64,000 nt of DNA from assembly GCF_014191715.1 (NCBI RefSeq), contig NZ_JACHWY010000003.1:372001-436000 (forward strand). The letters are read 5' to 3'. Numbering within the stretch: the stretch's first letter is position 1; every line of letters begins with the position of its first letter. Shown piece by piece: positions 1 through 9,952 of the stretch. The translations under genes and the position numbers were made by a program. Source of the stretch: Litorivivens lipolytica (GTDB lineage Bacteria; Pseudomonadota; Gammaproteobacteria; Pseudomonadales; Spongiibacteraceae). The notes under the pieces are model-generated. The model saw only the letters and a list, made by a program, of their open reading frames with translations. It did no database searches and was not told where the DNA came from.

Positions 1-458
1 TTCACACCCGGCTGCCGGTGGTGCTGCCCGACCGGATTTCGCCCGAACTATGCGACACCCTCCAAGCAATTGATAAGAAAGTAGTTTTTGTTATTCATTG
101 CAATCACCCGGCAGAATTGGGAGAGGCGCTGGCGCGATCCCTTGGCAAATTGCGAGCGCTCGGTGTTACCCTGCTCAATCAAACGGTTTTGCTTAGCGGC
201 GTCAATGACAACGCCGAGGCCCTGTCAGCGCTGAGTCGAGGGCTTTTTAATGTCGGCGTATTGCCCTACTATCTGCATCAGCTTGACCGAGTAGAGGGAG
301 CTGCACACTTTGAGCTAACCGACGAGCAGGCACGTCAGCTGCACACCCGTTTGATGGAGCAGCTGCCCGGGTATTTGGTACCTAGACTGGTACGGGAAGA
401 CCCCAATATTGTTTACAAGGCACCTCTTGTCCAGGCCACCCCCGCGGGAAGCCAGTGA
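1..458 (+). CDS. epmB: EF-P beta-lysylation protein EpmB, C-terminal part (cut by window edge)
   Basis: This is the C-terminal ~150 residues of a KamA-family radical-SAM lysine 2,3-aminomutase. EpmB converts (S)-alpha-lysine to (R)-beta-lysine, which EpmA attaches to elongation factor P. Visible segments typical of the family are VVFVIHCNHPAE, LNQTVLLSGVND and VLPYYLHQLDRVEGAAHF, which form the end of the radical-SAM barrel, followed by the C-terminal PGYLVPRLVRE tail. The radical-SAM CxxxCxxC motif lies before the window, so it cannot be checked. The frame is open to base 3 and has no start inside the window. A PilZ-domain gene follows 50 bases downstream on the same strand. Confidence 0.88.
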   Translation, partial: HTRLPVVLPDRISPELCDTLQAIDKKVVFVIHCNHPAELGEALARSLGKLRALGVTLLNQTVLLSGVNDNAEALSALSRGLFNVGVLPYYLHQLDRVEGAAHFELTDEQARQLHTRLMEQLPGYLVPRLVREDPNIVYKAPLVQATPAGSQ

Positions 459-508
459 GGAAACAGACCATTATTAGACCCGAGAAGGCACTCGGGCGGG
501 ATATTGCC

Positions 509-2356
509 ATGAGCGCGGCAAACTACACGGAAATTCACATTCCTCTGCCCCGGCAGAGTCTGGAACGTCACAGCCTGTTCGACCTGCACCCGGATGCGGT
601 CGCGGATTGGCTGCGCACGCTGCCGAGCGCCAATCTCGGCGAAACCACCCGCCAGCTTTATCTGGCATTGGTGGAATTGAACAAGGTCAAGTGCAGCCCC
701 AAGGATCGCCTGCTGATTCTCGAGCAAATCCGCCATTTAGCCCATGTCGCCAATCGCGGGCTGGAAAAACACTTTCTAAACCAGCCGGTGATATTGCCGG
801 AACGTTCACGTAAGGTCGCTCAACTGGCCGACACCCTGAACAAACAAATGGCCATTGGTTACAGCCTCTGCGCGAACCAGTTTCTGTCCATGCATCGCCT
901 GCGCCGGCCAAAGGACCAGCTGGCCATGGCCTTCCACCGGGCCATCACCGAACACAGCCTGGTTCTGCTGAGAAATTTTCAGCTCTACCGCAATGAAGAG
1001 CCGGGCTTTTGGAAAACCATCCACGAGCTGTTCTATCAGGCGTTAAAGCATAAAATCTCGCGGGAAAAAGTCGACGACGAACTCTGGGGCAACGGCACAC
1101 TGGAGCAGTGTTACCTGCGCCCGATGCTGTTGTTTACCGCCCGCCCGCACCAGCTCAGACAAACCAGCCAGGCCGACGTATTCACCGCATTGAGCCAGTG
1201 GTCTCAGAACGCCAGGGTGCGCGGCGACCAGTTTGAGCAGTGCGTTTTCCTGTTCAAGCCCACCCGCGATGCGCCGCCGGTCTACCGCGAGCTGTGCGAG
1301 GACACCAGCGGCTGGCTGGGTATTGATGCCAAAGCCTTGTGCAAAGCACTGGAGCATCAACTGACAGCGGCCAACGAGCAGTCCAAGCCCGCCGCCGAAG
1401 AGCTGACCCCCACCCTGCTACAGCACCTGCACTCGGCCTGGAGCATGATGCAGGAGCGCAAGTCGGTGCGCGTCGATCGCAACGACGAGCTGCTGATTTC
1501 CCTTGGCTTGTTTTCAACGCACTTTTTCGCTTCCGGCGAGGAGCCCTTTAGCGAGTATATGCAGGAAGGCAGCAAAGCCTCGGAAATGGTGGTGGAAGAA
1601 GGCGACTTCCGACTGCGAAAACGCTTTGACCCGGACCGGGATGCGTGGGCCGAAGCCAATCAGCACGACGTGAACGACAAGGATCAAAAAGGCTATACGC
1701 CCCCGGCACTTTTGTCGAAAAGCATCGATTTCGAGCCTCGCAGCAAACAGGCGCCTACACCAAGCACTCGCAACTATCGCTACTATAAAGCCCGGATGGT
1801 CAATGCCAGCGAACGCGGCTACTGCATCAACTGGCCACCCGAGGAATCGGTAAAACTGCAGACCGGCGATGTGGTCGGCCTGCGCGAACGCAACGACCGC
1901 AATTGGGGCGTGGGCGTGATCCGCTGGGTTAAACAAATCAGCGCGACTGAACACCAACTGGGCCTGGAAGTCTTGGCCCGCGTGGCCGATACCTACAGCG
2001 CCAGATTGGTTCGCACCGGCTTGGCGGTCGGCGAATACCAGCGCGCACTCATGCTGCCACCGGATCGCGAGAGTGGCTTGCCAGAGCGAATTCTGATACA
2101 AAAGTCAGCCTTCAGGGAAGGCGACGCCATCGAGCTGCGGCGACCGGGACAGACCACCCGGATCAAGCTGCAATCCTGCGTGGTACAAACGCTGGGTGTG
2201 GGAACCTATCTGTTCTCCACCATGGTCAGGGCCGACAACAGTGAGACGGATCAGCGCCGCCAGGCTAGCCCGGCGGGCAACAAGACACTGGACCCGCTCA
2301 ATAGCGGGCAACATAAAAACAAGCCTGAGTTCGATACGCTCTGGAAAGACCTGTAA
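509..2356 (+). CDS. PilZ-domain protein with a long helical N-terminal region
   Basis: A 615-residue protein. The first ~400 residues are an uncharacterised, mostly helical region. The last ~130 residues look like a PilZ domain: around residues 425-445 there is an Arg-rich stretch (RNYRYYKAR) followed by NASERG, which fits the [D/N]xSxxG half of the c-di-GMP-binding motif. The ATG at 509 was chosen because GGGCGGGA lies just upstream; an in-frame start at 455 would overlap epmB. It lies 166 bases before the fimX-like gene on the same strand, as a large hypothetical protein does next to fimX in Pseudomonas. A cytosolic c-di-GMP receptor role is inferred; the N-terminal function is unknown. Confidence 0.7.
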   Translation: MSAANYTEIHIPLPRQSLERHSLFDLHPDAVADWLRTLPSANLGETTRQLYLALVELNKVKCSPKDRLLILEQIRHLAHVANRGLEKHFLNQPVILPERSRKVAQLADTLNKQMAIGYSLCANQFLSMHRLRRPKDQLAMAFHRAITEHSLVLLRNFQLYRNEEPGFWKTIHELFYQALKHKISREKVDDELWGNGTLEQCYLRPMLLFTARPHQLRQTSQADVFTALSQWSQNARVRGDQFEQCVFLFKPTRDAPPVYRELCEDTSGWLGIDAKALCKALEHQLTAANEQSKPAAEELTPTLLQHLHSAWSMMQERKSVRVDRNDELLISLGLFSTHFFASGEEPFSEYMQEGSKASEMVVEEGDFRLRKRFDPDRDAWAEANQHDVNDKDQKGYTPPALLSKSIDFEPRSKQAPTPSTRNYRYYKARMVNASERGYCINWPPEESVKLQTGDVVGLRERNDRNWGVGVIRWVKQISATEHQLGLEVLARVADTYSARLVRTGLAVGEYQRALMLPPDRESGLPERILIQKSAFREGDAIELRRPGQTTRIKLQSCVVQTLGVGTYLFSTMVRADNSETDQRRQASPAGNKTLDPLNSGQHKNKPEFDTLWKDL

Positions 2357-2522
2357 TCGTTAATCTCCATCTTATTGCGACGGATCACCGCATTGGTACA
2401 CCGTCAAGATGGTAATCTTCACAGCTTTCCTGCAAATCGTAGCACCGTAAACTAGTGCGGCGGCCGGGCACCCGGAAGACTTTGGGCCGGCGATCGAACG
2501 TATGGAGTACTAAACAGCTGTA

Positions 2523-4547
2523 ATGAATAGTAATACGCTCACCGCACTGCTTTTTGGGATCGATGCCAATCGCGCCGCCGCGCTGACCTCTGCCTTCCAC
2601 AAGCTCGGCTACATCTGCCGACACACCTCGGTGGATGAGATGGGCCGCATGGGCAGCGCCATCCGCGACGACAAACCGGATCTGGTGCTGTTCGACGAAC
2701 AGGGCTCGGCGATTGAGCTGAGCCACTGCCTCGACGCCATTGCCAGCCAGCAACTCGATTTGCCGGTGATTGTTCTCAGCGACAGCGAAAGCCTGATGCC
2801 GGACCACCAAGTCGCGGACGTGCTGCCCCCGGACCGCATAGAGCGCATTTCCCGAAGCTGTCTGCGCGAATTCTGGGCGCTCTATACCCGCCGCAACCTG
2901 AAAGCGACCGAACAGGAACTCAAGGCTGCCGAGACCCGCAGCGAGCAAATCCTGTCGCAGTCTGAAGAGGCCATTGCCTACGTCTCGGATGGCATGATTA
3001 TCAGCAGCAACCGACTGTTCGCGGAATTCTGTGGCTTTGCCGATCCCGACGATCTGGATTTTCAACCCATCGTCGATCTGATCGCCGAGCAGGATCAGGA
3101 TCGTCTCAAGGTCGCCCTGCGCAGCATCAGTGATGGCGAAAGCTCGCGCGTCAGCGTAACGGTGTGCCGCCAAGACGGCGAAGAAGCGGAAACCGGTATG
3201 AAGCTTGCGCCCTCGGTTGTGGACGGCGAGCAGTGCGTCCAGATCACCCTGCGCGACGAAGCGGGCGAGACCTCCGGCAGTAGCGTGGGCGCGATTGACC
3301 ACACCACCGGCTTCGCCTCGGCCATGCGCTTTGTTCAGCAGCTAGAAGACGTGACCGCGCACGGCCTTGGCGGAGGCGGCGACGGCGCTTTTATGCTGGT
3401 CAGCCTTGATCGCTATTTAGAGCTGCGCAATGAGGTTGGCATCGGCGGCTGCGGCCAGATTGCCGCCGATATTGCCGAGCTGTTGATGTCTCACTTCCCC
3501 AAGGCCAGTTACGGTCGTATTGATGGCGATCTTTTCGGGATTATCCTCAACAACATAAGCGCCGACGACGCTCTGAAACAGGCTAAAAAAATCTGCAAAG
3601 AGGCCGCTGGTCGGGTCGTCACCGTCGACAAGCTCAGTATCAATTACACGCTCAGTATCGGCATTCTGCCCATCACCAAAACCAAACTTGCAGCAGCAGT
3701 CGATCTGCTCGACAACCTGGTAAGCGTCTGCGAACAGATACGCGAAGAAACTGGTGATAACGGTATGGGCAATGGCGCCGCCCTCTATGTGCGGGCTCGC
3801 CAGCAACTGGATCAGAAAAACGATCCGATGACGCTGTTTGAAGACGCTCGCGCCGACAACCGACTGCAACTGCTGTTTCAGCCAGTGGTCAGCCTGGCAG
3901 ACGAAGATCGCCACTACTATGAAGTCACCCTGTCTCTGAAGGATCAGGAAGCCGACGAAATCAGCGGCGAGCAATTGCTGCGAGCGCTGGAAAGTCAGGG
4001 CAAGAGTACCGAGCTCGACCGCTGGATTATTGTCGAGGCGACCAAGCAGCTTACCCGCAGCAAGCAGGGCGGCAAGCCAGTCAGCCTGATCATCAACCTG
4101 ACCTGCAACGTATTCCGCGACCGCAATCTGCCAAGCTGGCTGGGCGTGGCCTTAAAAGCGGCTCAGCTGTCGCCCGCGACACTGGTGCTGCAATTTGAAA
4201 CCACCGCGACCACCCGCATGCTCAAACCAGCCATTGCGTTCAGCGAGCAGATGCGCAAGCTCGGCGCCGCCGTCGCCCTGAAGTCCGACTCAGCAGGGGG
4301 GGATGATCTGCAGGTAATTCGCCAACTCAACCCCTTACTCACCAAGCTGGGCGCCAGCCCCAAAGACAGCGAAACCCTGAAAGAGGCAATCACCAACCTG
4401 CAAGAGGTAGGCAGCAAGACGGTGATTCAGGGTGTGGATAGCGCCGCCACCCTGGCGACGCTGTGGCAGCTCAAGCCCGACTATGTGCAAGGCAGCTACG
4501 TGCAAGCCCCCAGCACCGAACTGGATTACGACTTCGGTGACGAATAG
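2523..4547 (+). CDS. fimX: FimX-type c-di-GMP receptor (REC-PAS-degenerate GGDEF-degenerate EAL)
   Basis: A 674-residue protein with the FimX domain order: a receiver-like domain (about 1-120), PAS (about 130-250), GGDEF-like (about 255-420) and EAL-like (about 430-674). Both catalytic signatures are broken. The GGDEF site reads DGDLF within YGRIDGDLFGIIL, and the EAL site reads EVT within YYEVTLSL. In Pseudomonas aeruginosa FimX similar losses leave a c-di-GMP-binding EAL domain that controls polar type IV pilus assembly and twitching. The C-terminus (KPDYVQGSYVQAP, ending LDYDFGDE) also resembles FimX. Its place next to serB, a YtjB-like gene and parC is the Pseudomonas order. It is followed convergently by serB. 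Confidence 0.85.
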   Translation: MNSNTLTALLFGIDANRAAALTSAFHKLGYICRHTSVDEMGRMGSAIRDDKPDLVLFDEQGSAIELSHCLDAIASQQLDLPVIVLSDSESLMPDHQVADVLPPDRIERISRSCLREFWALYTRRNLKATEQELKAAETRSEQILSQSEEAIAYVSDGMIISSNRLFAEFCGFADPDDLDFQPIVDLIAEQDQDRLKVALRSISDGESSRVSVTVCRQDGEEAETGMKLAPSVVDGEQCVQITLRDEAGETSGSSVGAIDHTTGFASAMRFVQQLEDVTAHGLGGGGDGAFMLVSLDRYLELRNEVGIGGCGQIAADIAELLMSHFPKASYGRIDGDLFGIILNNISADDALKQAKKICKEAAGRVVTVDKLSINYTLSIGILPITKTKLAAAVDLLDNLVSVCEQIREETGDNGMGNGAALYVRARQQLDQKNDPMTLFEDARADNRLQLLFQPVVSLADEDRHYYEVTLSLKDQEADEISGEQLLRALESQGKSTELDRWIIVEATKQLTRSKQGGKPVSLIINLTCNVFRDRNLPSWLGVALKAAQLSPATLVLQFETTATTRMLKPAIAFSEQMRKLGAAVALKSDSAGGDDLQVIRQLNPLLTKLGASPKDSETLKEAITNLQEVGSKTVIQGVDSAATLATLWQLKPDYVQGSYVQAPSTELDYDFGDE

Positions 4548-4568
4548 GTAGAAAGCTGCCTGGAAGGA

Positions 4569-5789
4569 TCAGTCTTCCGTGTGGCGATCACTAATCCCCA
4601 GCAGGTAGAGAATACCATCCAGCCCCAGCGTGCTGATGGACTGTTTGGCGTTTTCGCGAACGATGGGCTTGGCGCGGAACGCGATGCCGAGGCCGGCGAT
4701 GCTGAGCATGGGCAAATCATTAGCGCCGTCTCCCACCGCAATCACCTGCTCCAGATTAATACTTTCACGCTCAGCCAATTCGCGCAGCAGCTCCGCCTTG
4801 CGCTCCCCGTCTACAATCCGGCCTGACACCTTGCCGGTGACGCGCCCCTGCTCAATCTCGAGCTCGTTGGCGTAAACGTAGTCAATGCCGAGTTTGTGTT
4901 TCAGGTAATTGCCAAAGTAGGTAAAGCCACCGGACAGAATTGCCGTTTTGTATCCCAGCTGTTTCAAGGTAGACACCAATCGCTCGGCTCCCTCGGTCAG
5001 CGGCAGACTGCGAGCAATACTGTCGAGCACGCTGGCGTCGAGGCCTTCCAGCAAGGCAACGCGGCGGCGAAAGCTTTCCGCAAATTCAATCTCACCGCGC
5101 ATCGCCGATTCGGTAATCGCCGCCACCTGCTCACCGACGCCTGCCGCGGCTGCCAGCTCATCGATCACCTCGGCCTCAATCAGGGTCGAATCCATATCGA
5201 AACACACCAGTCGGCGGGTGCGTCGATACATGTTGTCTTCCTGATAGGCGATATCAATATCCAGCTCACTGGCCAGCTGCATGATGGAGTTGCGGAAGGT
5301 CGCCTTGTCGTCAAGACTGCCGCGCACCGACATTTCCACCGAGGCCTTGGTCTGCTCGCTCACGCCTTCCAGCGGTACCCGACCGGACAAGCGATCAATG
5401 CGGTCGATGTTCAGCCCGTACTTGGCAATGATGGCGGTCACCTTGGCCAGATGATCGGCGGTGATTTTGCGCGCCAGCAGGGTCAGAATATGGCGCTGCT
5501 TGCCCTGACCGGCCACCCACTGACCGTAGCTGTCTGCGGTAACCGGCGAGAAGCGCACCTGAAAACCCAGCTCGTGGGTGCGGAACAGAATATCTTTGAG
5601 CACGGACGAGGAATCGGCGCTGGTCGGCACTTCAATCAGAATGCCCAGCGACAGCGTGTCATGAATGACCGCCTGACCAATATCCAGAATATTGACGTTG
5701 TGCGCGCCGAGAATACTGGTGATGGAACTGGTAACGCCGGCGCGATCATCGCCTGCGATATTGATCAGAATGATTTCGTTCACCCACAA
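4569..5789 (-). CDS. serB: Phosphoserine phosphatase SerB
   Basis: A 406-residue cytosolic HAD-family phosphatase that carries out the last step of serine synthesis (O-phosphoserine to serine). Two ACT-like domains occupy about residues 1-180 (INIAGDDRAGVTSSITSIL at the N-terminus). The HAD domain follows with motif I DMDSTLIEAEVIDELA, motif II SGGFTYFGNYLK and motif III/IV VGDGANDLPML. All catalytic residues are visible. The ATG at 5789 gives the normal length for the ACT-containing form. It is convergent with fimX and divergent from the YtjB-like gene. Confidence 0.95.
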   Translation of the reverse strand: MWVNEIILINIAGDDRAGVTSSITSILGAHNVNILDIGQAVIHDTLSLGILIEVPTSADSSSVLKDILFRTHELGFQVRFSPVTADSYGQWVAGQGKQRHILTLLARKITADHLAKVTAIIAKYGLNIDRIDRLSGRVPLEGVSEQTKASVEMSVRGSLDDKATFRNSIMQLASELDIDIAYQEDNMYRRTRRLVCFDMDSTLIEAEVIDELAAAAGVGEQVAAITESAMRGEIEFAESFRRRVALLEGLDASVLDSIARSLPLTEGAERLVSTLKQLGYKTAILSGGFTYFGNYLKHKLGIDYVYANELEIEQGRVTGKVSGRIVDGERKAELLRELAERESINLEQVIAVGDGANDLPMLSIAGLGIAFRAKPIVRENAKQSISTLGLDGILYLLGISDRHTED

Positions 5790-5892
5790 CCTCTGTCAGC
5801 CCGAGTGCGCCGACAAGACAACGCACGGTAAAAATTTCCGGTGGCTATTGTAGCGGCAGCGGGCAGTTCACACCATCGAACGGCAACTTCGG

Positions 5893-5898
5893 TATACT
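5893..5898 (+). promoter_or_regulatory. Probable -10 box before the YtjB-like gene
   Basis: TATACT lies 27 bases before the ATG at 5926. No good -35 hexamer is seen at 17 bases, so only the -10 element is supported. Confidence 0.35.
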
Positions 5899-5925
5899 GG
5901 CGCCAGCCAAATAACAGCCGATAAC

Positions 5926-7125
5926 ATGCCTGATCAGATTTCACAGCTTTTCTCTCGCGCCCTCAGCGGCCTGCTGCGCCTATCGCTGCCGGTAAAATGC
6001 GCGTTATTGATTATTGTCGTGCTGGGCCTGCACAGCAGCCTGCTGCTGCTCGCCAGTGCCCGCGGCAACGCCCAGCTGATGAGCGAACAACACCAGGTGT
6101 TCGCCAGCCAGTGGGTCAAACAAGTGGCTTTTCAGGTTCAACAGGGGCTACTCCGCAATGATCGGGTCGCGCTGCTGAATGTGCTCAACCAACACCGCGA
6201 CAACCCTCTGCTGGCCTACGCGAGCGTGACCGACAGCGACGGCGGCGTACTGGTTGAGATCGGTCGCAATCGCGGCGAGTGGCGCCGCTATTCTGCGCCG
6301 GTAATGATTGGCAATGACCTCGCAGGAAGCGTGACGCTCGCCCTGGACCCGGCGGCCGCTGAATCGGCCCAACTCAATCTCAATGCTCAGTTGCTGATTC
6401 TCGGCGCGATACTGGCCGCGTTGGCAGCCGCTCTAACACTGGGACTTGGACGCCGCATCGATCAATTGCTGCAGCGCGCCAGAGCCAACCTGTTACACCC
6501 GGGCGAACAGGCCGAAGCACTCCCCTATGCCGGGAATGACAGCCTCGGCGACCTGCTGCGCACCTTGAGTGATCCCCCGGTTGCTGTGCCACCGATGGCG
6601 AGCCTGGACGTTGAGTGGATCGTGGTGCAAGTATATTGGAGCAGTTATTCCCGACTGACCCAGCAGTGGGGCCGCGCTGAGCTGGAACGCCGATTGACCC
6701 GCAGCCACAGCACCGCCCTCGCCCTGTGTCGGCTTTACCACGGCGAACTGAAGGTTTATCGCCGCGATGGCCTGACCCTTCGCTTTGCCGCGACCGAGGG
6801 CGGCGACCCCGCGCTGCTGCGCGCCCTGTGCTGCGCCCACCTGATCCTGCAGCTCGACGCCAAACTGGGCGCCCGGCCGGCACTCGGCGTGATTCGTCAT
6901 CGCGGCACCCGGCTGCAACTGGAAGCTACCGAGGCGGCATTGGCCGACAGCCTGAGCGCCCTAGACGGCAAGGGTATTCGCCATCAGTTGCCCCTTGATC
7001 TCAAGGAAGCACTGCCCGCCTGGGCCAGCGATAGCGGGAACGGGATTCAGATTGAAGCGCGCTTTCAGAGTCTGCTCGACCGCCAGCAGCGCAAGCTTGA
7101 GGAACAATTGAACGGCGGGGAATGA
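5926..7125 (+). CDS. AhpA/YtjB family inner-membrane protein
   Basis: A 399-residue protein with an N-terminal membrane segment (about residues 23-45, VKCALLIIVVLGLHSSLLLLA) and a second near 150-172 (AQLLILGAILAALAAALTLGLG). Between them is a periplasmic domain, and a cytosolic C-terminal half follows. This topology and the position between serB and parC match the YtjB (Smp) family found next to serB in many Gammaproteobacteria. The molecular function is not established. The C-terminal ~200 residues are nucleotide-cyclase-like in length but show no catalytic motif that I recognise. The ATG at 5926 follows a TATACT -10 box. Confidence 0.7.
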   Translation: MPDQISQLFSRALSGLLRLSLPVKCALLIIVVLGLHSSLLLLASARGNAQLMSEQHQVFASQWVKQVAFQVQQGLLRNDRVALLNVLNQHRDNPLLAYASVTDSDGGVLVEIGRNRGEWRRYSAPVMIGNDLAGSVTLALDPAAAESAQLNLNAQLLILGAILAALAAALTLGLGRRIDQLLQRARANLLHPGEQAEALPYAGNDSLGDLLRTLSDPPVAVPPMASLDVEWIVVQVYWSSYSRLTQQWGRAELERRLTRSHSTALALCRLYHGELKVYRRDGLTLRFAATEGGDPALLRALCCAHLILQLDAKLGARPALGVIRHRGTRLQLEATEAALADSLSALDGKGIRHQLPLDLKEALPAWASDSGNGIQIEARFQSLLDRQQRKLEEQLNGGE

Positions 7126-7128
7126 AGG

Positions 7129-7148
7129 GGCGCGGCTCACGCCGCGCC
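7129..7148. terminator. GC-rich stem-loop between convergent genes
   Basis: GGCGCGGC (7129-7136) pairs with GCCGCGCC (7141-7148) across a TCAC loop, exactly between the stop codons of the YtjB-like gene and parC. There is no U-run on either side, so it is a strong stem but only a possible terminator. Confidence 0.45.
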
Positions 7149-7153
7149 ATTGC

Positions 7154-9406
7154 TTACGCCGGATTGATTACCAGACCATCCACCTTCTGGAAACCGCGTG
7201 GCAGTTTGTGGCCGCGGCGACCGCGCTCACCCAAGTAGTGCTCCAACTCTGAGAACTTCAGGTTCAGATAGCGCTTGCCGGAGAATACTCGCAGGACATC
7301 GGTCTCGTTGATCACCGCAACCGCCACTACGTACTCCTCACGCGCCGCTACCCGCGCCGACGGAATGCCAATCATCTTGTTGCCCTTGCCCCGCGACATT
7401 TCCGGCAACTCGGCCAACGGGAACACCAACATCCGGCCCTCGGTGGTAACCGCCACCACATGACCATGCGCATCATCGAGTGGCACCGGATTCAATACCT
7501 CAGCCCCTTTCGGCAGCGTCAGCACCGCCTTGCCCGCGCGGTTTTTACTCTGCAGGTCACCCAGCTTGGCCACAAAACCGTAGCCCGCATCCGAGGCCAG
7601 CAGTACGCGCTGATCATCGCTGCCCATCAGCATGCCATTGAACACAGCCCCGGAAGGCGCATTCAGACGGCCGGTGACCGGCTCACCCTGCCCCCTTGCT
7701 GACGGCAGGGTATGAGCCGCCACCGTGTATGAGCGGCCGCTGTTGTCGAAAATGATCACCGGCTGATTGCTGCGCCCCTTGGCGGCCAGTTTGAACTTGT
7801 CACCAGATTTATAGCTGAGCGCTTCGGCGTCGACATCGTGCCCCTTGGCGGCGCGAATCCAGCCCTTTTCAGACAGCACGACCGTGACCGGATCAACACT
7901 CATCAGCTCTTCTTCCGAGAAGGCCTTGGCATCGGTACGCTCAACCAGTGGTGAACGGCGATCATCACCATATTGCTCGGCGACTTCTTTCAGCTCCTTG
8001 CGGATCAGGTTTTTCATTTTGCGCGGCGAGCCCAAAGTGGCTTCCAGGTTGTCGCGCTCGGCGGCCAGCTCGTCCTGCTCGCCCCTAATCTTCATTTCTT
8101 CGAGTTTGGCCAAGTGCCGCAATTTCAGTTCGAGGATGGCTTCAGCCTGGGTATCGCTAAGTCCAAAACGCTCCATCAACACCGGCTTGGGCTTGTCCTC
8201 AGTGCGGATAATCGCAATGACCTCATCAATATTGAGGTAGGCAATCAGCAAGCCTTCCAGAATATGAAGCCGGGCAAGCACTTTATCCAGGCGATACTGC
8301 AAGCGACGACGGGTGGTTTCGGTGCGAAACTCCAGCCACTCGCCCAGCATGCCGGTCAGAGATTTGACCTGTGGCCGGCCGTCAATGCCGATCACATTGA
8401 GATTAACCCGATAGGTTTTTTCGAGATCGGTGGTGGCGAACAGGTGATTCATCATCGCCTCGACGTCCACCCGGTTGGAGCGCGGCACAATCAACAGGCG
8501 CGTCGGATTTTCGTGATCGGACTCGTCACGCAAGTCCGCCACCATCGGCAGTTTTTTCGCCTGCATCTGCTGGGCAATTTGCTCGAGCACTTTTGAGCCC
8601 GAAGCCTGGTAGGGCAAAGCCGTTACGATGACATCGCCGTCTTCCTTGTGCCATGTAGCGCGCATTCGCAGGCTACCGCGGCCCGTCTCGTACATCTTCT
8701 GAATGTCGGCGCGCGGCGTAATCAACTCGGCGCCGGTGGGGAAATCCGGCCCCTGAATATGCTCGCACAGATCTGCGACGGAGGCCTTGCTGTTGTCGAG
8801 CAAGGCAATGGTGGCGTTTACCACTTCCCGCAGATTATGCGGCGGAATGTCTGTCGCCATGCCAACTGCAATACCGGTGGTGCCGTTGAGCAGCACGTTG
8901 GGTACGCGTGCAGGCAGGACCGAAGGCTCATCCATCGTGCCGTCAAAGTTCGGCACCCAGTCCACGGTGCCCTGCCCCAACTCTGACAGCAGCACATCGG
9001 CGTAGGCCGTAAGACGCGATTCGGTATAGCGCATGGCCGCGAAGGATTTCGGATCATCCGGCGACCCCCAGTTGCCCTGACCATCCACCAGCGGGTAGCG
9101 GTAGGAGAAGTTCTGGGCCATGAGCACCATGGCTTCATACGCGGCCGAATCGCCGTGGGGGTGAAACTTACCAATAACGTCACCGACGGTACGCGCCGAC
9201 TTTTTGAACTTGGCTGTCGCCTTCAAGCCCAACTCGCTCATGGCGTAGACAATACGGCGCTGCACCGGCTTCAAACCGTCGGCGATATTGGGTAGCGCAC
9301 GGTCCAGAATGACGTACATGGAATAATCCAGATACGCCTTCTCCGTATAGGCCTTCAATGGCAGCTGTTCGACACCATCGTTGGCAATAGTTGTTTGATT
9401 TTCCAT
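7154..9406 (-). CDS. parC: DNA topoisomerase IV subunit A
   Basis: A 750-residue type IIA topoisomerase A subunit that decatenates chromosomes together with ParE. The winged-helix region contains [26 protein letters not shown], and the active-site tyrosine sits in [10 protein letters not shown] (about residue 120). The quinolone-determining positions read GDSAAYEA, so the Ser and Glu are wild type. The C-terminal region (from about residue 500) is the beta-pinwheel DNA-wrapping domain. The position beside serB, as in Pseudomonas, supports ParC over GyrA. The ATG at 9406 starts at [11 protein letters not shown]. Confidence 0.95.
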   Translation of the reverse strand: MENQTTIANDGVEQLPLKAYTEKAYLDYSMYVILDRALPNIADGLKPVQRRIVYAMSELGLKATAKFKKSARTVGDVIGKFHPHGDSAAYEAMVLMAQNFSYRYPLVDGQGNWGSPDDPKSFAAMRYTESRLTAYADVLLSELGQGTVDWVPNFDGTMDEPSVLPARVPNVLLNGTTGIAVGMATDIPPHNLREVVNATIALLDNSKASVADLCEHIQGPDFPTGAELITPRADIQKMYETGRGSLRMRATWHKEDGDVIVTALPYQASGSKVLEQIAQQMQAKKLPMVADLRDESDHENPTRLLIVPRSNRVDVEAMMNHLFATTDLEKTYRVNLNVIGIDGRPQVKSLTGMLGEWLEFRTETTRRRLQYRLDKVLARLHILEGLLIAYLNIDEVIAIIRTEDKPKPVLMERFGLSDTQAEAILELKLRHLAKLEEMKIRGEQDELAAERDNLEATLGSPRKMKNLIRKELKEVAEQYGDDRRSPLVERTDAKAFSEEELMSVDPVTVVLSEKGWIRAAKGHDVDAEALSYKSGDKFKLAAKGRSNQPVIIFDNSGRSYTVAAHTLPSARGQGEPVTGRLNAPSGAVFNGMLMGSDDQRVLLASDAGYGFVAKLGDLQSKNRAGKAVLTLPKGAEVLNPVPLDDAHGHVVAVTTEGRMLVFPLAELPEMSRGKGNKMIGIPSARVAAREEYVVAVAVINETDVLRVFSGKRYLNLKFSELEHYLGERGRRGHKLPRGFQKVDGLVINPA

Positions 9407-9517
9407 CAGTTATATCCAGATTGTGGCTAGTGACCGGCACGTATTTCAGCGGCCATTTATTAATATTTTCCCATGTGTTACGGGTATTTACCTAGTTTCT
9501 GCCGCCAACCTCGCCCC

Positions 9518-9523
9518 TATACT
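9518..9523 (+). promoter_or_regulatory. Probable -10 box before the first small paralog
   Basis: TATACT about 45 bases before the ATG at 9569. No convincing -35 hexamer is seen. Confidence 0.3.
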
Positions 9524-9550
9524 GAGCCTGCAAGTTAACGCTGAATAGAT

Positions 9551-9563
9551 CACCCTTGGGGGG
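9551..9563 (+). promoter_or_regulatory. Shared leader motif around the ribosome binding site (copy 1)
   Basis: CACCCTTGGGGGG directly before the ATG. The same CACCCTT-N3-GGG arrangement stands before the paralog (9953-9965). It may be a kept translational control element or simple duplication. Confidence 0.35.
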
Positions 9564-9568
9564 TGCAG

Positions 9569-9826
9569 ATGATGCAGAAAAACGGAAATGTTGTCAGCCT
9601 GAAACAACATCAGACAGCAACTCAGCAAGCTGCTCTTGATGATATCAGTGCGCAAGCCTTTATGTTTCTACGCGAGCAAGCGCAGGAAAACAAGTTGCCC
9701 ATGCGCGATGTGCTAATGGAACACCTGCTCGGCATCGCGCTTGTCATCAAAGCGGTAGAAGGCCAGGAAGAATCTGCCCGCGTGCTGAACGAGATTGCCC
9801 AGCAAATCGACGGCACAAACGCCTGA
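9569..9826 (+). CDS. Small protein of unknown function, paralog of the next gene
   Basis: An 85-residue protein that I do not recognise as a named family. It is a clear paralog of the protein at 9974-10222. Shared blocks include LDDISAQAFMFLREQAQENKLP against IDEISTEAFILVRDAAREHGLP, followed by a hydrophobic helix and a closing LNEIAQQI against LNSISRQI. No signal peptide or membrane segment is visible, and helices are predicted throughout. I chose the ATG at 9569 (or 9572) because a G6 run at 9558-9563 makes a Shine-Dalgarno sequence; the GTG at 9563 falls inside that run. It is transcribed away from parC. Confidence 0.7.
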   Translation: MMQKNGNVVSLKQHQTATQQAALDDISAQAFMFLREQAQENKLPMRDVLMEHLLGIALVIKAVEGQEESARVLNEIAQQIDGTNA

Positions 9827-9834
9827 CGCGGACT

Positions 9835-9862
9835 CCGCAGTGAGGTGAAGGCCTTACTGCGG
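9835..9862. other. Stem-loop between the two small paralogs
   Basis: CCGCAGTGAGG (9835-9845) pairs with CCTTACTGCGG (9852-9862) over 11 positions with one G-U pair. It begins 9 bases after the stop of the first paralog. No U-run follows, so it could be a weak terminator or an mRNA processing/stability element. Confidence 0.5.
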
Positions 9863-9952
9863 AAAGTACGTATACGGCAAGCACTTTCCCTTAGTTTCAA
9901 ACAGTTCCTCAAGACTTATAGTTAAGACACACTTTCAGACATTCGATTACTA

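Noticed and set aside
1514-2101. 195-codon minus-strand frame opposite the PilZ domain
   Set aside because: Opposes the PilZ motif and has no start signal.
2385-3302. 305-codon minus-strand frame over the start of fimX
   Set aside because: Shadow of the receiver/PAS region; no homology pattern.
4560-4578. GGAAG...CTTCC hairpin at the fimX-serB junction
   Set aside because: Only 5 bp and overlaps the serB stop region; likely chance.
4896-5831. 311-codon plus-strand frame over serB
   Set aside because: Antisense shadow of serB, whose HAD and ACT motifs are complete.
7275-9005. Series of plus-strand frames opposite parC
   Set aside because: All are shadows of an intact, full-length ParC.
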